Source: an uncultured Lachnospiraceae bacterium
Lineage (GTDB): Bacteria; Bacillota; Clostridia; Lachnospirales; Lachnospiraceae
Assembly: GCA_900539175.1 (NCBI GenBank)
Contig: UQAW01000006.1
Span: 1 to 64,000 of the forward strand
DNA: 64,000 nt
Reading direction: 5' to 3'
A program made the position numbers and the translations under genes. Below the pieces are notes generated by a model. The model ran no database searches and was not told the DNA's origin. It worked only from the letters and a program-made list of their open reading frames with translations. Of the stretch, positions 1-7,632 are shown in pieces. The first letter of the stretch is position 1. Every line of letters starts with the position of its first letter.

Positions 1-1
1 G

Positions 2-526
2 GCGGCTTTCCGAAGAGAAAACCTGGGGTTTGTCTTTCAGGATTTCAATTTGCTGGACAATTTTTCAATCCGGGATAACATCTTTCTTCCGTTGGTTCTG
101 GCGGGAAAGAAATATCAGGAGATGGAAGAGAAGCTTGTTCCTCTTGCATCGTCTCTTGGCATTACCAGCCTGTTGGAGAAGTTTCCTTATGAGGTATCCG
201 GGGGGCAGAAGCAGCGTACGGCTGTGGCAAGGGCATTGATTACAGAACCGCAGATGATTTTTGCGGATGAGCCTACGGGCGCACTGGATTCCAGGGCAAC
301 GGACCAGCTTCTGGAGATTTTTCAGAAGATTAACCGTCAGGGACAGACGATTCTGATGGTGACCCACAGCACCCGTGCAGCAAGTCATGCAAGCCGTGTC
401 CTGTTTATCAAAGATGGAATTGTGTATCACCAGATTTACCGGGGAAATATGAATAACGAAGAGATGTATGAAAGCATCTCCCATACCCTGACGATGCTGA
501 CAACAGGAGGGCATAAGCATGAGTAG
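2..526 (+). CDS. ABC transporter ATP-binding protein, BceA/MacB-type (5' end cut by window)
   Basis: ATPase subunit of a two-gene ABC system with the permease that follows; this family (BceAB, VraDE, MacB-like) handles antimicrobial peptides in Firmicutes. The reading frame is open from base 2, so the Walker A region lies outside the window. Visible are the Q-loop (FVFQDFNLLDNFS), the signature SGGQKQR, Walker B MIFADEPTGALD and the switch histidine in MVTHS. The stop overlaps the permease start (ATG at 519), which implies translational coupling. A cognate BceRS-type two-component system would be expected upstream but cannot be seen. Family is clear; the actual substrate is inference. Confidence 0.92.
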   Translation, partial: AAFRRENLGFVFQDFNLLDNFSIRDNIFLPLVLAGKKYQEMEEKLVPLASSLGITSLLEKFPYEVSGGQKQRTAVARALITEPQMIFADEPTGALDSRATDQLLEIFQKINRQGQTILMVTHSTRAASHASRVLFIKDGIVYHQIYRGNMNNEEMYESISHTLTMLTTGGHKHE

Positions 527-2510
527 AGGATTTTACGTAAAGCTGGCACTCCAGAATATCAGGAAAAATGAAAGAATTTATCTGCCCTATTTTCTGATGT
601 GTACCTTCATTACGGCGATGTACTACATCATCTATAGTCTGAGCATCGACAAAGGTATGGAACAGATGTACGGGGGAAGGTCGATGGGGCAGATGTTGGG
701 TGTGGGATGCGGAATCGTGGGATTTTTTGCATTGGTGTTCTTGTTCTATATCAACAGTTTTCTGATGAAGCGCAGGAAGAAAGAATTTGGTCTGTACAGT
801 ATTCTGGGGCTGGAAAAACGTCACATGGGAAGGGTCGTTTTCTGGGAGAATATATTGATTGCCGTATTCAGTATTGGAATTGGGATTTTGACAGGAATTC
901 TCCTGAATAAGCTGGTATATCTGGGGGTGGTTCAACTGTTTCAGGCAGATGTTCCGCTGGGGTTTGAAATCAGCGTTCCCGCAATCTATGCTGCAGTGAA
1001 GTGGCTGGGGGTTATACAACTTCTGATTTTTCTGAATGGTCTGCGCCAGATCTGGTTTTCTAATCCCATTGAACTGCTGCATGGGGAACATGTGGGAGAG
1101 CGTGAACCGAAGACGAAGGTTGTTATGGCAATTTTGGGTTTCCTGAGTCTGGGTATCGGTTATTATCTGGCGGTGACTACGACAAATCCGGTGGCTGCTT
1201 TGCTTGTGCTGATGGCAGCAATCATACTGGTTATGATTGGAACTTATCTGACATTTACTGCGGGAAGTATAGCGGTTTTAAAGCTGTTGAGAAAGAAGAA
1301 GAGTTATTATTATCAGACCAGGCATTTTGTGGCAGTGTCAGGGATGATTTACCGGATGAAGCAGAATGCGGTTGGGCTGGCTAATATCGCTATTCTTTCT
1401 ACCGGTGTTCTTTTGATGATTTCCACAACACTGTCGCTGTATATGGACTTAAATAACATCGTAAACAACAGATATCCCAGAGATATCACGATATCCGGCT
1501 ACTATGTGAACGAGGAGACTTCCGAACAGGTATTGCGGGAGTTGAAAGATACGGCAGAAGAATTGCAGTTGGAGACGGACAATCTCTATTACTATTCGTA
1601 TATTTCCTTTGCGGCAATGATGGAAGAGGATGTTATGGTTACGGAAGACAGCGATATTTACGGAATTTCTGCTTCCAATGTATGCAGCGTATATATCCTG
1701 AACCTTGAAGAGTATAACCGAATTGCTGAGGAAAAGAAGGAACTGGCAGATGGAGAAATTCTTCTTTACTGTAACAGAGACCATTATGAGTATCCCGAAA
1801 TTAAGCTTCTGGGGAAAACGTACACCATCAAGGAAACGCTGAAAGATCTTGTGCAGGACAGTAATATGTCTTCCGATGTAGTACAAAGTATGGCATTGGT
1901 AGTGAAAGATCAAAAAAGCCAGGAGGAAATCGGGCAATTGCAGCAGAAACTGACAGGGGATGGTGCCAGCGCTGTTTATCACAACAGTTTTTTTGGAATT
2001 GATATAAAGGGAACCAGTGAGCAAAAGGCAGAGTTTAAGGATCGGATGGCGGAAAAATTAGAGGCGCTGCCGGAAAGTTTCCGTCTGGAGGAGCGGGAAA
2101 GCGGCAGGGCGGGTTTTCTTGGCACTTATGGCGGAATGTTCTTTATCGGTATTTTCTTAAGTCTGATTTTTGTGGTAGCCACAGTATTGATTATTTATTA
2201 TAAGCAGATTTCAGAAGGCTATGATGACAAAGACAGATTTCAGATTATGCAGAAAGTAGGTATGGATCGGCGGGAAATACGAAAGGCCATCAATTCTCAG
2301 GTGCTGATCGTATTCTTTCTTCCTCTTGTGACCGCAGGAATCCATGTGGCATTTGCCTTTCCGATTATGGAGCGATTGATGCTGATGCTGGGTTTGAATA
2401 ACAGGAGTCTTTACCTGATACTGACGGGAGCCTGTTTCCTGATGTTTGCTGTATTTTATGGAGTCATCTATAAACTGACTGCACGTGTATACTATAAAAT
2501 TGTAAGTTGA
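519..2510 (+). CDS. FtsX-like ABC permease, BceB-type
   Basis: Membrane subunit partnering the preceding ATPase. It is 663 residues long, the usual size for BceB permeases. Hydrophobic segments near residues 20-45, 60-85, 105-135, 150-170, 195-260 and 285-310 precede a large extracytoplasmic region (about 315-520), followed by three more segments near the C-terminus; this 10-TM plan with one large loop between TM7 and TM8 is the BceB layout, where the loop senses the peptide. The start overlaps the ATPase stop by 8 bp. Gene ends 7 bp before a MITE-like element. Role in peptide resistance or sensing is inferred from family. Confidence 0.88.
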   Translation: MSRGFYVKLALQNIRKNERIYLPYFLMCTFITAMYYIIYSLSIDKGMEQMYGGRSMGQMLGVGCGIVGFFALVFLFYINSFLMKRRKKEFGLYSILGLEKRHMGRVVFWENILIAVFSIGIGILTGILLNKLVYLGVVQLFQADVPLGFEISVPAIYAAVKWLGVIQLLIFLNGLRQIWFSNPIELLHGEHVGEREPKTKVVMAILGFLSLGIGYYLAVTTTNPVAALLVLMAAIILVMIGTYLTFTAGSIAVLKLLRKKKSYYYQTRHFVAVSGMIYRMKQNAVGLANIAILSTGVLLMISTTLSLYMDLNNIVNNRYPRDITISGYYVNEETSEQVLRELKDTAEELQLETDNLYYYSYISFAAMMEEDVMVTEDSDIYGISASNVCSVYILNLEEYNRIAEEKKELADGEILLYCNRDHYEYPEIKLLGKTYTIKETLKDLVQDSNMSSDVVQSMALVVKDQKSQEEIGQLQQKLTGDGASAVYHNSFFGIDIKGTSEQKAEFKDRMAEKLEALPESFRLEERESGRAGFLGTYGGMFFIGIFLSLIFVVATVLIIYYKQISEGYDDKDRFQIMQKVGMDRREIRKAINSQVLIVFFLPLVTAGIHVAFAFPIMERLMLMLGLNNRSLYLILTGACFLMFAVFYGVIYKLTARVYYKIVS

Positions 2511-2517
2511 AATTCAA

Positions 2518-2702
2518 TGATGTTGGGGTCAAAAGGTATTTTGACCCCTATGATACACGGATTGTTCCGCATTTCATGCTCCCGCAATCCTGAAAACATT
2601 CGAAATCCGCCCTGTTCGGGCTGCTTTCTCATGTTTTACGGGTCCCAAAGTCATGCTTTTTCATGCAAGCATGAAACGCATAACCTTTTGCCCCTGGTAT
2701 CA
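2518..2702. mobile_element. MITE-like element, copy 1 (185 bp, TSD TTCAA)
   Basis: The left end reads TGATGTTGGGGTCAAAAGGT. The right end, read on the other strand, begins TGATACCA and then is GGGTCAAAAGGT-like (one difference, GGGCAAAAGG, in this copy), so the ends are about 20-bp imperfect inverted repeats. The element is bounded by 5-bp direct repeats TTCAA (2513-2517 and 2703-2707), a target-site duplication. Inside, the left end folds as GGGGTCAAAA-GGTA-TTTTGACCCC and a second hairpin CATGCTT...AAGCATG lies near 2652-2673. There is no credible gene inside. Copies occur at 8895-9080 and, truncated, at 41467-41553. Confidence 0.85.
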
Positions 2703-2727
2703 TTCAATATTTTTACTTCAATGATAA

Positions 2728-2756
2728 TTGATATAAAAGAAAAGTAGGTGTATAAT
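2728..2756 (+). promoter_or_regulatory. Promoter of the antiporter gene
   Basis: TTGATA (2728-2733), a 17-bp spacer, and TATAAT (2751-2756). It begins only 25 bp past the MITE copy 1, so the element inserted immediately upstream of a working promoter rather than in it. Confidence 0.7.
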
Positions 2757-2802
2757 CAAGGAGCAATCAATCACAAATGAAAAATCAGTGAGGGGGATTT
2801 GT

Positions 2803-4131
2803 ATGGAATTTGATGTGATGAATATTATCTTTGATTGTGCCATGATCTTGTTTTTTACGAAGCTATTTGGAATGCTGACGCGTAAGCTTGGTCTGCCGCA
2901 GGTGGTAGGAATGATTCTGGCAGGGCTTCTGATCGGACCGGCATTATTTAGCCGCATGGGGATCGGTTTTTTGGGACTGATCAATCCTACAGAAGCGGAA
3001 ATGCATGTACTGGAGAGCTTTTCACAGATCGGTGTAATTTTTATCCTTTTTTCCAGCGGTTTAGAGACGGATTTCCGGGAATTGAAGCGGATCGGAGCGG
3101 CGGCAACGATGATTGCGGCAGCAGGCGTGCTTGTTCCGATTGCTTTTGGAACAGCGGGAGCACTGCTCTTTATGGGTGGATTTTCGGAGGCAGCCAACAC
3201 AGGAAAATTGATGAATGCAATGTTTATCGGCGTGATTCTGGCTGCCACCAGTGTGGGAATCACTGTGGAAACCCTAAGAGAACTTGGAAAGCTGAATACC
3301 CGGGTGGGAACCACGATCCTCGGAGCAGCGATTATCGATGACGTTCTCGGAATTATCGTCTTGAGTATCATCACCAGTATCAACGGCGGGGGAAGTATCG
3401 GAGTCACACTGTTGAAGGCAGTTGGATTTTTTGTATGTTCCATTATCCTTGGTCTGCTTCTTCGTTATACGTTCCGGTGGCTGATTCAAAAGTATCCCCA
3501 TAAGCGCAGAACCAGTATTTTTGCTCTGGCGGCCTGTCTTCTGTGGGCATACTGTGCGGAGGCGTATTTTGATATTGCAGCCATCACAGGCGCCTATATG
3601 GCAGGTTTGATGCTCAGCGGGTTGGACGATACATCCTTTGTGGACCGTAAAGTTATTGTCAGCGGCTACATGATATTTACACCGATGTTTTTTGCCCATA
3701 TTGGAATCAGTGCGGATTTCAGTCATTTCAATGCCTCGGGTCTTATCTTTGCACTTGTATTCGTGGCGCTTGGAATTCTCGGGAAAATTGTGGGCTGCGG
3801 CGGTATTGCAAAGATTTTCAAGTATAATGGAAGGGATGCGTTAACGATTGGCTGCGGTATGATTGCCCGGGGTGAGGTGGCATTGGCAGTTTATGCCACC
3901 GGACAGAGTCTGATTTACTATCAGGACGGAAAACTACTGGGGATTGATCCGCTGGTAGCTACGATTTTCTTGATTGTGATCACATCGATTCTGTGTCCGG
4001 TATTCCTGAAGCTGATGTTTAAAGAGCAGGAACATCCTCATGTGGCTGGAGCGGCATATAAGACTTCTATCTCATCAGAAGCAATTGAGAATGTAGTGCC
4101 AGATCACAAGACGACAAAAAAGAGGAAGTAG
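2803..4131 (+). CDS. Cation:proton antiporter, CPA2 / Na_H_Exchanger family
   Basis: Membrane antiporter exchanging Na+ or K+ for H+. The 442 residues contain about 12 hydrophobic segments and no C-terminal RCK/TrkA domain, so it is the short form of the KefB/GerN-like group. The segment IGVIFILFSSGLETDF and the acidic pair in GAAIIDDVLGIIVL match the conserved helix 4 and the ion-binding DD of the family. ATG 2803 is preferred over the upstream in-frame GTG 2788 because AGGGGG (2791-2796) sits 6 bp before it. Monocistronic with its own promoter. Which cation it carries cannot be read from the sequence. Confidence 0.9.
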   Translation: MEFDVMNIIFDCAMILFFTKLFGMLTRKLGLPQVVGMILAGLLIGPALFSRMGIGFLGLINPTEAEMHVLESFSQIGVIFILFSSGLETDFRELKRIGAAATMIAAAGVLVPIAFGTAGALLFMGGFSEAANTGKLMNAMFIGVILAATSVGITVETLRELGKLNTRVGTTILGAAIIDDVLGIIVLSIITSINGGGSIGVTLLKAVGFFVCSIILGLLLRYTFRWLIQKYPHKRRTSIFALAACLLWAYCAEAYFDIAAITGAYMAGLMLSGLDDTSFVDRKVIVSGYMIFTPMFFAHIGISADFSHFNASGLIFALVFVALGILGKIVGCGGIAKIFKYNGRDALTIGCGMIARGEVALAVYATGQSLIYYQDGKLLGIDPLVATIFLIVITSILCPVFLKLMFKEQEHPHVAGAAYKTSISSEAIENVVPDHKTTKKRK

Positions 4132-4190
4132 CATGGAGAACAGGAGACAGGTGCTTTTTGTTTCATGGATAATTGGGAGGAATTTATTGT

Positions 4191-5309
4191 ATGAAATATC
4201 GGAAATTTGGAACGATGGGAATTGAGGTATCAGCACTTGGTTTTGGGTGTATGCGTTTTCCCACAATCAGACGGGACGGAAAAGAAGTGATTGATGAGGA
4301 GCGTGCCATCGCCATGGTGCGAAAAGCGATTGACAGCGGTGTGAATTATGTGGATACTGCATATCCATACCATGACGGCGAGAGTGAAATTCTTTTGGGC
4401 AAGGCCTTAAAGGAAGGGTATCGGGAGAAGGTTTACATAGCAGATAAATGTCCGGTCTGGCTGATTGAGAAAGAAGAGGATTTTGAACGATATCTGGATG
4501 AACAGTTGAAGAAGCTGGATGTGGAGTCCATTGACTTTTATCTGCTCCATGCACTTGACGGAGAACGGCTGGAACATGTAGTGAAAAAGTTTCATCTGAC
4601 CGACCATCTGGAACAGGCAAAGGCGGCAGGTAAGATTAAGCATATCGGTTTCTCTTTCCATGATGATCTGGAATCATTTAAAGCAATCATTGATTTTTAT
4701 GACGGTTGGGAATTCTGCCAGATTCAATATAACTATGTGGATATACAGCACCAGGCAGGAAGGGAAGGTCTGCGCTATGCTGCAGACAAGGGGCTTGGTG
4801 TAGTAATCATGGAGCCGCTCCGCGGAGGGAAGCTGGCAGACGTGGCACCTCATCTGGCGGATGTATTTCCAAAGGAAAAGACTCCTGTGGAATGGGCACT
4901 GGATTTTCTGTGGGATCAGCCGGAAGTCAGTCTGCTGTTAAGCGGTATGAGTTCAGAAAGGCAGGTGGAAGAGAATCTTGCCTATGCAGACCGTTCTCAG
5001 CCGGGGATGCTGAAGGGAGAAGAAAAGGCAATTTATCCAAAGGCAAAAGAAATTTTTGATACCATGGCACTTGTAAAATGTACGAAATGCAGTTATTGTA
5101 TGCCCTGTCCCGCAGGAATTGATATTCCAGGAATCTTTGCCGTCTATAACAGTACGGTGACTCTTGGGAAGGAAAAGGCAAAGGCATCTTATGAGGCTCT
5201 GGAGACGAAAGCGAATGCCTGTGTGAAATGTCTGCGTTGTGAGCAGGTCTGTCCGCAGCATATCGGTATCAGCGGGGTTATGATGGAAATTGATGAAACA
5301 TTTGAGTAA
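4191..5309 (+). CDS. Aldo/keto reductase with C-terminal 4Fe-4S ferredoxin domain
   Basis: Predicted NAD(P)H-linked oxidoreductase whose N-terminal TIM barrel (about 1-285) belongs to the aldo/keto reductase superfamily; the catalytic Asp and Tyr are in the segment VDTAYPYHDGES and the Lys in IADKCPV. The C-terminus has two cysteine clusters, CTKCSYCMPCPAGIDIP and CVKCLRCEQVCPQHIGIS, typical of two [4Fe-4S] clusters, so electrons may come from or go to ferredoxin. This fused form is common in anaerobic Clostridia. ATG 4191 with GGGAGG (4175-4180) is chosen over the in-frame TTG at 4173, which would overlap that site. Substrate unknown. Confidence 0.92.
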   Translation: MKYRKFGTMGIEVSALGFGCMRFPTIRRDGKEVIDEERAIAMVRKAIDSGVNYVDTAYPYHDGESEILLGKALKEGYREKVYIADKCPVWLIEKEEDFERYLDEQLKKLDVESIDFYLLHALDGERLEHVVKKFHLTDHLEQAKAAGKIKHIGFSFHDDLESFKAIIDFYDGWEFCQIQYNYVDIQHQAGREGLRYAADKGLGVVIMEPLRGGKLADVAPHLADVFPKEKTPVEWALDFLWDQPEVSLLLSGMSSERQVEENLAYADRSQPGMLKGEEKAIYPKAKEIFDTMALVKCTKCSYCMPCPAGIDIPGIFAVYNSTVTLGKEKAKASYEALETKANACVKCLRCEQVCPQHIGISGVMMEIDETFE

Positions 5310-5318
5310 AAAGAAATT

Positions 5319-5386
5319 GGTTTCTGCAGGCACAGTAGGAGAATGTGATGGCAAACCCATCACGGTGTCTGCGGGAACCTTTTTTT
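5319..5386 (+). terminator. Intrinsic terminator with nested hairpins
   Basis: An outer stem pairs GGTT..GCAG.CAC (5319-5333) with GTG.CTGC..AACC (5365-5379), an inner stem pairs GTGATGG with CCATCAC around a CAAA loop (5345-5363), and seven T follow. Placed 10 bp after the reductase stop. Confidence 0.8.
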
Positions 5387-5406
5387 ATAAAAATTAGTAG
5401 TTCCTA

Positions 5407-5479
5407 TTGACAAAGAAAGTTGTCACTGGTATGATAAGGATGACAAAGAAAGTTGTCAAAATGACAAAAAATCATGTCA
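5407..5479 (+). promoter_or_regulatory. Promoter covered by three TGACA-N8-TGTCA operators
   Basis: TTGACA (5407-5412), 17 bp, TATGAT (5430-5435) form a near-consensus promoter. The 18-bp palindrome TGACAAAGAAAGTTGTCA occurs at 5408-5425 (over the -35) and again identically at 5441-5458 (at the start site), with a variant TGACAAAAAATCATGTCA at 5462-5479. The arrangement suggests autorepression by the XRE protein encoded immediately downstream; that link is inference. Confidence 0.8.
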
Positions 5480-5492
5480 TAGGAGGGATGGA

Positions 5493-5702
5493 ATGCCGCT
5501 ATACAATCATGTAAAAGAGCATCGCGCCCGCATCGGTGTAAATCAGTCAGAGTTAGGAAAAATGGCTGGAGTATCCAGACAGACCATAAGTCTGATTGAA
5601 CGGGGAGATTATTCCCCATCCGTTTCGCTGGCTTTAAAGCTGGCAAAGATTTTCGGATGTCAGGTTGAAGATATCTTTGATTATGTGGAGGAGGAAGAAT
5701 AA
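5493..5702 (+). CDS. Small XRE-family helix-turn-helix regulator
   Basis: A 69-residue Cro/CI-type repressor made almost only of the DNA-binding domain (HTH around residues 12-55, with QSELGKMAGVSRQTISLIERG and SVSLALKLAKIFG). These minimal regulators usually control a neighbouring membrane protein. Here the stop lies 5 bp before a DUF3169-like membrane gene, and three palindromic operators cover the shared promoter, so it probably represses its own operon. Good ribosome binding site AGGAGGG at 5481-5487. Confidence 0.92.
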   Translation: MPLYNHVKEHRARIGVNQSELGKMAGVSRQTISLIERGDYSPSVSLALKLAKIFGCQVEDIFDYVEEEE

Positions 5703-5707
5703 GGTCT

Positions 5708-6487
5708 ATGAGAGAGAAAAAGAGAACTCATAAAGCGAAGCGGGAGAATGCTTTTCTGGCTATGGGGATGAAGATGCTGCTCGGTGCAGTATTTGGAGTT
5801 TTCACGGCAATTCTTTTCGGCGGCGAAGGGACGAGAGTGTATGTGTTGAATCTGGCAGGAAAAACAGAAGGATTTCTGGTGCAGCAGTTTGTATGGACGA
5901 TCGGAATTCTTGGAAGTTTCATGTTGTTGTTCAATGTGATTTGTTACGGAAAGCTGAAGCATATGATTTATCGTGCGGGAATCTTAGAGGATGATGAACT
6001 ATTGGATGCGCTGGATAACAGAATCGACTTGATGTCTAACATATTCATGAGTGTCAACGGCATATTCTTTGTTTTGGTATTTATGAATTATATGATCAAG
6101 TATCTGTGCGATGAGAATGCGGGGATCGGCGGTATCGGGTTGTTTCTGGGAATTGCGTTGATCTATGTGGTGTTCTATATTCTCATGATTGAATTGCTCA
6201 AGAAATACGATCCCTCAAAGCAGGGGAATCCGGGAAGTATGAAATTTCGGAAGGACTGGGTGTCCAGTTGTGATGAAGCAGAAAAGATGCGGGTTTACCG
6301 GGTTGGATACCAGAGTAATGTGGGTGCCGGATGTATTTTATCCATAGGATTTGCAGCAGTTTCTATCATTGCCATGCTTTTAGAACTGGATACCTATGCC
6401 GTATATGTCACAGGAATCATGTGGATTATTTATCTGGTGGTAAATGGATATTATACGATAAAGAGTCAGAAAGAAAAGGTCAGATAG
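5708..6487 (+). CDS. DUF3169-like multi-pass membrane protein
   Basis: A 259-residue integral membrane protein with a basic N-terminus (REKKRTHKAKRE) and six hydrophobic segments near residues 18-38, 58-80, 112-132, 145-165, 200-222 and 228-248. Length, topology and the adjacent XRE gene match the DUF3169 family, whose function is unknown. It is the second gene of the XRE operon, 5 bp downstream. The family assignment is from memory of the pattern and the tandem arrangement, so it is held moderately. Confidence 0.7.
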   Translation: MREKKRTHKAKRENAFLAMGMKMLLGAVFGVFTAILFGGEGTRVYVLNLAGKTEGFLVQQFVWTIGILGSFMLLFNVICYGKLKHMIYRAGILEDDELLDALDNRIDLMSNIFMSVNGIFFVLVFMNYMIKYLCDENAGIGGIGLFLGIALIYVVFYILMIELLKKYDPSKQGNPGSMKFRKDWVSSCDEAEKMRVYRVGYQSNVGAGCILSIGFAAVSIIAMLLELDTYAVYVTGIMWIIYLVVNGYYTIKSQKEKVR

Positions 6488-6516
6488 ATGACCATAATCA
6501 GAATCATGAGTTATAT

Positions 6517-6687
6517 AGGCGATTGCGAAACTCTCCGGGAGTCGGTTTAGAATTCGTTCTCACTCCGACATCCGTACAAACTATAGAAAAATGTTCGCCT
6601 TCATCGTACATTTTTCTATAGTTTGTTCGTCTGTAGTCGCAATCACGAATCTCTAAACCGACTCCCGGAGAGTTTCGCAATCGCTTA
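6517..6687. repeat. 170-bp near-perfect palindrome (MITE-like, TA-flanked)
   Basis: The outer arms GCGATTGCGAAACTCTCCGG... (from 6519) and its exact reverse complement (ending 6684) match over 33 bases. After a less conserved stretch, CAAACTATAGAAAAATGT (6576-6593) meets ACATTTTTCTATAGTTTG (6608-6625), leaving a short centre. The whole unit would fold into one long hairpin. TA dinucleotides border both ends, as for Tc1/mariner/IS630-type insertions. It lies between the DUF3169 gene and the next ABC operon and contains no gene. A 15-bp match to its right terminus lies at 27606-27620. Confidence 0.8.
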
Positions 6688-6714
6688 ATAAGTTGTAAGG
6701 TAAAAGGAGAGAAA

Positions 6715-7632
6715 ATGAGATTAGAGGTAAGAAATTTACGTAAGAGTTTTGGGGAGACAGAGGTTCTCCATGGGGTATCTTTTTCCGTGGAAAGCGGCAG
6801 TGCACTGGGTCTTTTGGGAAGAAACGGTGCAGGAAAGACAACGACGATACGTATCCTGATGGATGTGTTCAAGGCTGATGAAGGAGAAGTTTGGCTGGAT
6901 GGCAGCCGTCTCAATCCCAGAAAGGCAGGCATCGGATATCTGCCTGAAGAACGGGGACTCTATCCGAAGAAAAAAGTGGGAGAGCAGATTGTTTATCTGG
7001 CACAGCTTCGTGGGATGGGATCGAAAGAGGCAAAAGAGAGCATGAAGCATTGGCTGGAGCGATTGGGAGTAGGTGAGTATGAGAATCGAAAGTTGGAGAC
7101 ACTGTCCAAGGGAAATCAGCAGAAGGTGCAGTTAGCCCAGACTCTGGTATGTGATCCGCAGATTATCATTCTGGATGAGCCGTTCTCTGGCCTGGATCCG
7201 GTAAATTCCCAAATTTTGAAGGATGTTATCAATGAGGAGATTCAGAAAGGAAAACTGGTGATTTTCTCCAGCCATCAGATGAGTTATGTGGAAGAGTTCT
7301 GCCAGAATATCGTAATTATTAACCGGGGAAACATCGTCTTATCCGGGGATTTGCGTGAGATCAAAAGGGAATTCGGTAAGAATCGTCTGGTGCTCTCGGT
7401 CAATGATATGGGACATGAGGAATTGGAGACAGTGGTCAGAGAACAGTTCTCCGATATGGCAGAGATCTATGGTAATCGGAAAGAACAGCTGATACTGGAA
7501 TTGAAGGAAGGGGTCACGAAACAGTCCATGATGCGTATGCTTTCGGAAACCCAATTGGATGTAGAATGTTTCGGCAACTACGAACCTTCTTTAAATGATA
7601 TTTTTGTGGAAAGAGCAGGAGATGAATTATGA
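6715..7632 (+). CDS. ABC transporter ATP-binding protein, NatA-type with DUF4162 tail
   Basis: ATPase of an ABC-2 exporter. Walker A GRNGAGKTTT, signature LSKGNQQKVQ, Walker B IIILDEPFSGLDP and switch His in FSSHQ are all present. Residues about 215-300 form a C-terminal extension (KREFGKNRLVLSVND... through FVERAG) like the DUF4162 domain of YhaQ/NatA proteins. The LSKGNQQKVQ signature is typical of that group. It overlaps the permease start by 4 bp (ATGA). The DUF3169 operon lies upstream but the palindrome separates them. Substrate unknown; NatAB-type Na+ export or drug export are the usual guesses. Confidence 0.92.
   Translation: MRLEVRNLRKSFGETEVLHGVSFSVESGSALGLLGRNGAGKTTTIRILMDVFKADEGEVWLDGSRLNPRKAGIGYLPEERGLYPKKKVGEQIVYLAQLRGMGSKEAKESMKHWLERLGVGEYENRKLETLSKGNQQKVQLAQTLVCDPQIIILDEPFSGLDPVNSQILKDVINEEIQKGKLVIFSSHQMSYVEEFCQNIVIINRGNIVLSGDLREIKREFGKNRLVLSVNDMGHEELETVVREQFSDMAEIYGNRKEQLILELKEGVTKQSMMRMLSETQLDVECFGNYEPSLNDIFVERAGDEL

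Noticed and set aside
2517..2747. Open reading frame of 76 codons across MITE copy 1
   Set aside because: It lies in repeat DNA, the equivalent frames in the other copies differ in sequence and length, and it has no ribosome binding site.
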